Shown piece by piece: positions 32,923 through 34,536 of a DNA stretch of 34,536 bases. Each line of letters begins with the position of its first letter. Positions within the stretch are counted from its first letter, which is position 1. Where the stretch lies: contig JAGHUT010000007.1 of assembly GCA_018064645.1 (NCBI GenBank), positions 1-34,536 on the forward strand, read 5' to 3'. The position numbers were made by a program, and so were the translations under genes. The notes under the pieces are model-generated. The model saw only the letters and a program-made list of their open reading frames with translations, had not been told where the DNA came from and ran no database searches. Origin of the DNA: Candidatus Crickella merdequi (GTDB lineage Bacteria; Bacillota; Clostridia; Peptostreptococcales; Anaerovoracaceae).

Positions 32923-33903
32923 ATGGAAAAAAAGAATTTAGGCAAGACAGACATAAGGGTTACACCCGTTGGAATAGGAACGCTGACTATGGGTTTTTCA
33001 CAGAAGAACCTGTCAGTTGAAGAAGGCTGCAGCATAATTCGTTATGCAATAGACCGCGGTATCAACTTCCTTGACACTGCTCAGTACTACGATACATATA
33101 TGTATGTACGGCCAGCTCTTGATTCTCTCAAAGCTGATGGAAGGCCTCTTCCTGTTATCTGCAGCAAGACTCTTGAGAGTGATTACGATGGTGCCACTGA
33201 TGCAGTACACCAGTGTCTCCGCGATCTTGATATAGACTGCGTTGATATTTTTCTGCTTCATGAGGTTCGCGGCACTGCCGACTTTGAAGCCAGATCTGGT
33301 GCATGGCAGGCCCTCAAGGATTTGAAAACTGAAGGACTTGTTCAGGCCATCGGCATATCTACACATCATGCAGATGCATGTGCTCATATGGCCGAAACAA
33401 ATAACTGCGACGTGGTTTTTGCCCTTATCAATAAGGACAGTCTCGGAATCAGAACCATTAGAGATGGTGAAGATGTTCCAGGTTCAAAAGAAGAAATGGA
33501 ACAGGCAATAAGGAGATGTAGCGATGAAGGGCTTGGAGTTTTTACAATGAAAGCCTTCGGCGGAGGCAATCTTATTGAGAACTACATCCCCTGCCTTGAT
33601 TATGCATCAGCGGTTAAAGGCAACAGCTGCGTTATGATCGGAATGGCATCTATGGACCAGGTCGATGCTGCTGTCGATTACTTTGATAAACGGCTGTCCC
33701 CTTCCTATGCACCTGACATCTCAGCCAAGAAACTGATAATCGATCAGAGTGACTGCGAAGGCTGCGGAACATGTAAGGAGAGATGCGTAAGTCAGGCCAT
33801 ATACTGGAATGAGAATGGGCTTGCATCTATTGACAGCAGCAAATGCGTAAGATGCGGTTACTGCGCGCCGGTGTGTCCTGTCAGGGCAATAATTCTGCTA
33901 TAA
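32923..33903 (+). CDS. Aldo/keto reductase with C-terminal ferredoxin domain
   Basis: This 326-residue protein has an aldo/keto reductase barrel (about residues 1-275): MEKKNLGKTDIRVTPVGIGT at the start, FLDTAQYYDT with Asp51 and Tyr56, ICSKT with Lys82, and LLHEV with His near 113, the catalytic tetrad. The C-terminal part (about 277-326) is a 2x[4Fe-4S] ferredoxin: CEGCGTCKERC and CVRCGYCAPVC. Such fusions are common in anaerobes and may couple NAD(P)H- or aldehyde-linked chemistry to ferredoxin. The substrate is unknown. The ATG has no Shine-Dalgarno sequence and sits at the predicted transcription start. NUDIX follows after 15 nt. Confidence 0.93.
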   Translation: MEKKNLGKTDIRVTPVGIGTLTMGFSQKNLSVEEGCSIIRYAIDRGINFLDTAQYYDTYMYVRPALDSLKADGRPLPVICSKTLESDYDGATDAVHQCLRDLDIDCVDIFLLHEVRGTADFEARSGAWQALKDLKTEGLVQAIGISTHHADACAHMAETNNCDVVFALINKDSLGIRTIRDGEDVPGSKEEMEQAIRRCSDEGLGVFTMKAFGGGNLIENYIPCLDYASAVKGNSCVMIGMASMDQVDAAVDYFDKRLSPSYAPDISAKKLIIDQSDCEGCGTCKERCVSQAIYWNENGLASIDSSKCVRCGYCAPVCPVRAIILL

Positions 33904-33918
33904 CAGAGGAGTACGACT

Positions 33919-34419
33919 ATGGAATTATGGGATATTTACGATAAGAATAAAGTGCGTACAGGTCGCACTATGAAGAAGAATGACTGGATTCTTAAAGATG
34001 ATGAGTATCATCTTACAGTGCTTGGCGTTGTTTCGACACCTGATAACAGATTCCTGATTACAAAGAGAGTTATGACTAAAGCATGGGCTCCCGGCTGGTG
34101 GGAAGTATCTGGCGGAGCTGCAATGGCTGGTGAAGAATCTCGCGATGCTGTTCTAAGAGAAGTATTTGAAGAGACAGGAATTGATGCTTCACAGGCTGAA
34201 GGCGGCTACAGATTCACCTATCACCGCGAGAATCCAGGTGAAGGAGATAACTATTTCGTTGATATTTACCGCTTTGTAATGGATATAGATGAGTCTGATG
34301 TTCACATTCAGGAAGGCGAATGTGCAGGTTATATGCTGGCAACACTTGATGAGATTAAAGAGTTTGCGGCGCAGGGAATATTCCTCCACTACGACAGCAT
34401 TAAGGAAGTTTTTGAATAA
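33919..34419 (+). CDS. NUDIX hydrolase
   Basis: This 166-residue protein holds a complete Nudix box, GAAMAGEESRDAVLREVFEETGI (about residues 70-92; pattern Gx5Ex7REUxEExGU), which binds the metal and cleaves nucleoside-diphosphate-linked compounds. ELWDIYDKNKVRTGRTMKKND at the N-terminus is the layout seen in IPP-isomerase-like and general housekeeping NUDIX proteins. The substrate is not predictable. GAGGAGTACGACT precedes the ATG. It is co-transcribed with the ferredoxin-fused aldo/keto reductase. Confidence 0.93.
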   Translation: MELWDIYDKNKVRTGRTMKKNDWILKDDEYHLTVLGVVSTPDNRFLITKRVMTKAWAPGWWEVSGGAAMAGEESRDAVLREVFEETGIDASQAEGGYRFTYHRENPGEGDNYFVDIYRFVMDIDESDVHIQEGECAGYMLATLDEIKEFAAQGIFLHYDSIKEVFE

Positions 34420-34428
34420 TTCGTTTAC

Positions 34429-34534
34429 TATGATAAATCATAACCACCAGTAAAACTGGTGGTTTGCACAGGCCCTAGAAGGGCCTCGAACTTGCAGCGT
34501 CTCAAGACGCACCGAAAAGATATGCCAACCGCAT
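34429..34534. repeat. Cluster of consecutive hairpins, possible mobile-element end
   Basis: After the NUDIX stop come TATGAT/ATCATA (34429-34442), ACCACCAGT-AAA-ACTGGTGGT (34443-34463), AGGCCC-TAGAA-GGGCCT (34470-34486), GCGTCT-CA-AGACGC (34497-34510) and a short ATGC/GCAT (34522-34534). The second may end the NUDIX transcript, although the T-tract (TT) is poor. Runs of perfect hairpins like this occur at ends of IS200/IS605-type elements and in structured RNAs; the rest would be outside the window. Seen: the hairpins. Inferred: the element. Confidence 0.5.
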
Positions 34535-34536
34535 GA

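Noticed and set aside
34466-34536. A tRNA gene on either strand at the right edge
   Set aside because: The TTCGAG and GGTTGGCA stretches on the minus strand recall tRNA loops, but the arms do not pair with correct anticodon and T-stem geometry and the supposed loop sizes are wrong.
34427-34536. A minus-strand C-terminal coding fragment open to the window edge
   Set aside because: The 36-codon open frame lies wholly over perfect hairpins and shows no recognisable domain; the structure explains the sequence better.
1-34536. CRISPR array or defence system
   Set aside because: No regularly spaced direct repeats and no cas, restriction, toxin-antitoxin or phage genes were seen.

Overview
The window looks like a chromosomal segment of an anaerobic, low-to-mid GC Bacillota of class Clostridia (Lachnospiraceae or Anaerovoracaceae-like; the exact family cannot be fixed from sequence alone). 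The reasons are strong AGGAGG-type ribosome binding sites, TTGACA/TATAAT promoters, many compact hairpin+T-tract terminators, amino-acid-centred metabolism, a corrinoid methyltransferase and a ferredoxin-fused aldo/keto reductase. No rRNA gene, tRNA gene, CRISPR array, phage or complete insertion sequence is visible. Most lines of the ORF track are antisense or frame shadows; about 30 genes are real.

Layout. 1-2694 (minus): a LysR regulator, an SGNH-hydrolase-like protein and a membrane-bound O-acyltransferase (cut by the window edge) form a tightly packed envelope or exopolysaccharide acylation operon. 2771-4257 (minus): a DASS/SLC13 anion transporter with its own promoter and terminator. 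4453-7293 (plus): an adenylate-forming acyl-CoA-ligase-like enzyme and aspartate kinase. 7302-9742 (minus): an Asp/Glu racemase-family protein with an atypical Thr83/Cys197 active site, then an ABC half-exporter. 9785-10929 (plus): a decayed EamA-transporter remnant followed by an intact EamA transporter. 10977-14322 (minus): a four-gene operon of GNAT acetyltransferase, ATC-hydrolase-family protein, M20 amidohydrolase (TTG start) and ProC. 14447-16586: a membrane protein (DUF5692-like) divergent from a LysR regulator, with a perfect 12-bp inverted repeat between them. 16615-18753: a TSUP exporter, an orphan terminator and trpS.

18804-19388 is a lipoprotein. 19450-22521 is a divergent one-carbon module: a URO-D-type methyltransferase fused to a corrinoid-binding domain (minus) and a homocysteine S-methyltransferase (plus), with a palindrome over the minus promoter. 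22558-24578 (minus): mnmA overlapping a membrane-anchored esterase. 24701-27498: serC and a divergent ABC-F ATPase. 27599-29883 (minus): pyrE and a COG2509-type FAD oxidoreductase behind a purine-class riboswitch whose terminator overlaps the aptamer, which predicts an ON switch. 29924-32841 (minus): MFS transporter, flavodoxin-like protein and threonine ammonia-lyase. 32923-34419 (plus): a ferredoxin-fused aldo/keto reductase with an apparently leaderless start, and a NUDIX hydrolase. The right edge (34429-34534) is a run of four or five consecutive hairpins that may be the end of a mobile element.

How it fits together: the segment is dominated by amino-acid handling (aspartate kinase, racemase, ProC, M20/ATC hydrolase, SerC, threonine ammonia-lyase, EamA, TSUP and DASS transport) and one-carbon/sulfur chemistry. 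The most interesting places are the corrinoid/homocysteine methyltransferase pair, the purine riboswitch in front of the FAD oxidoreductase and pyrE, the ATC-hydrolase/M20 operon, and the hairpin cluster at the right edge.
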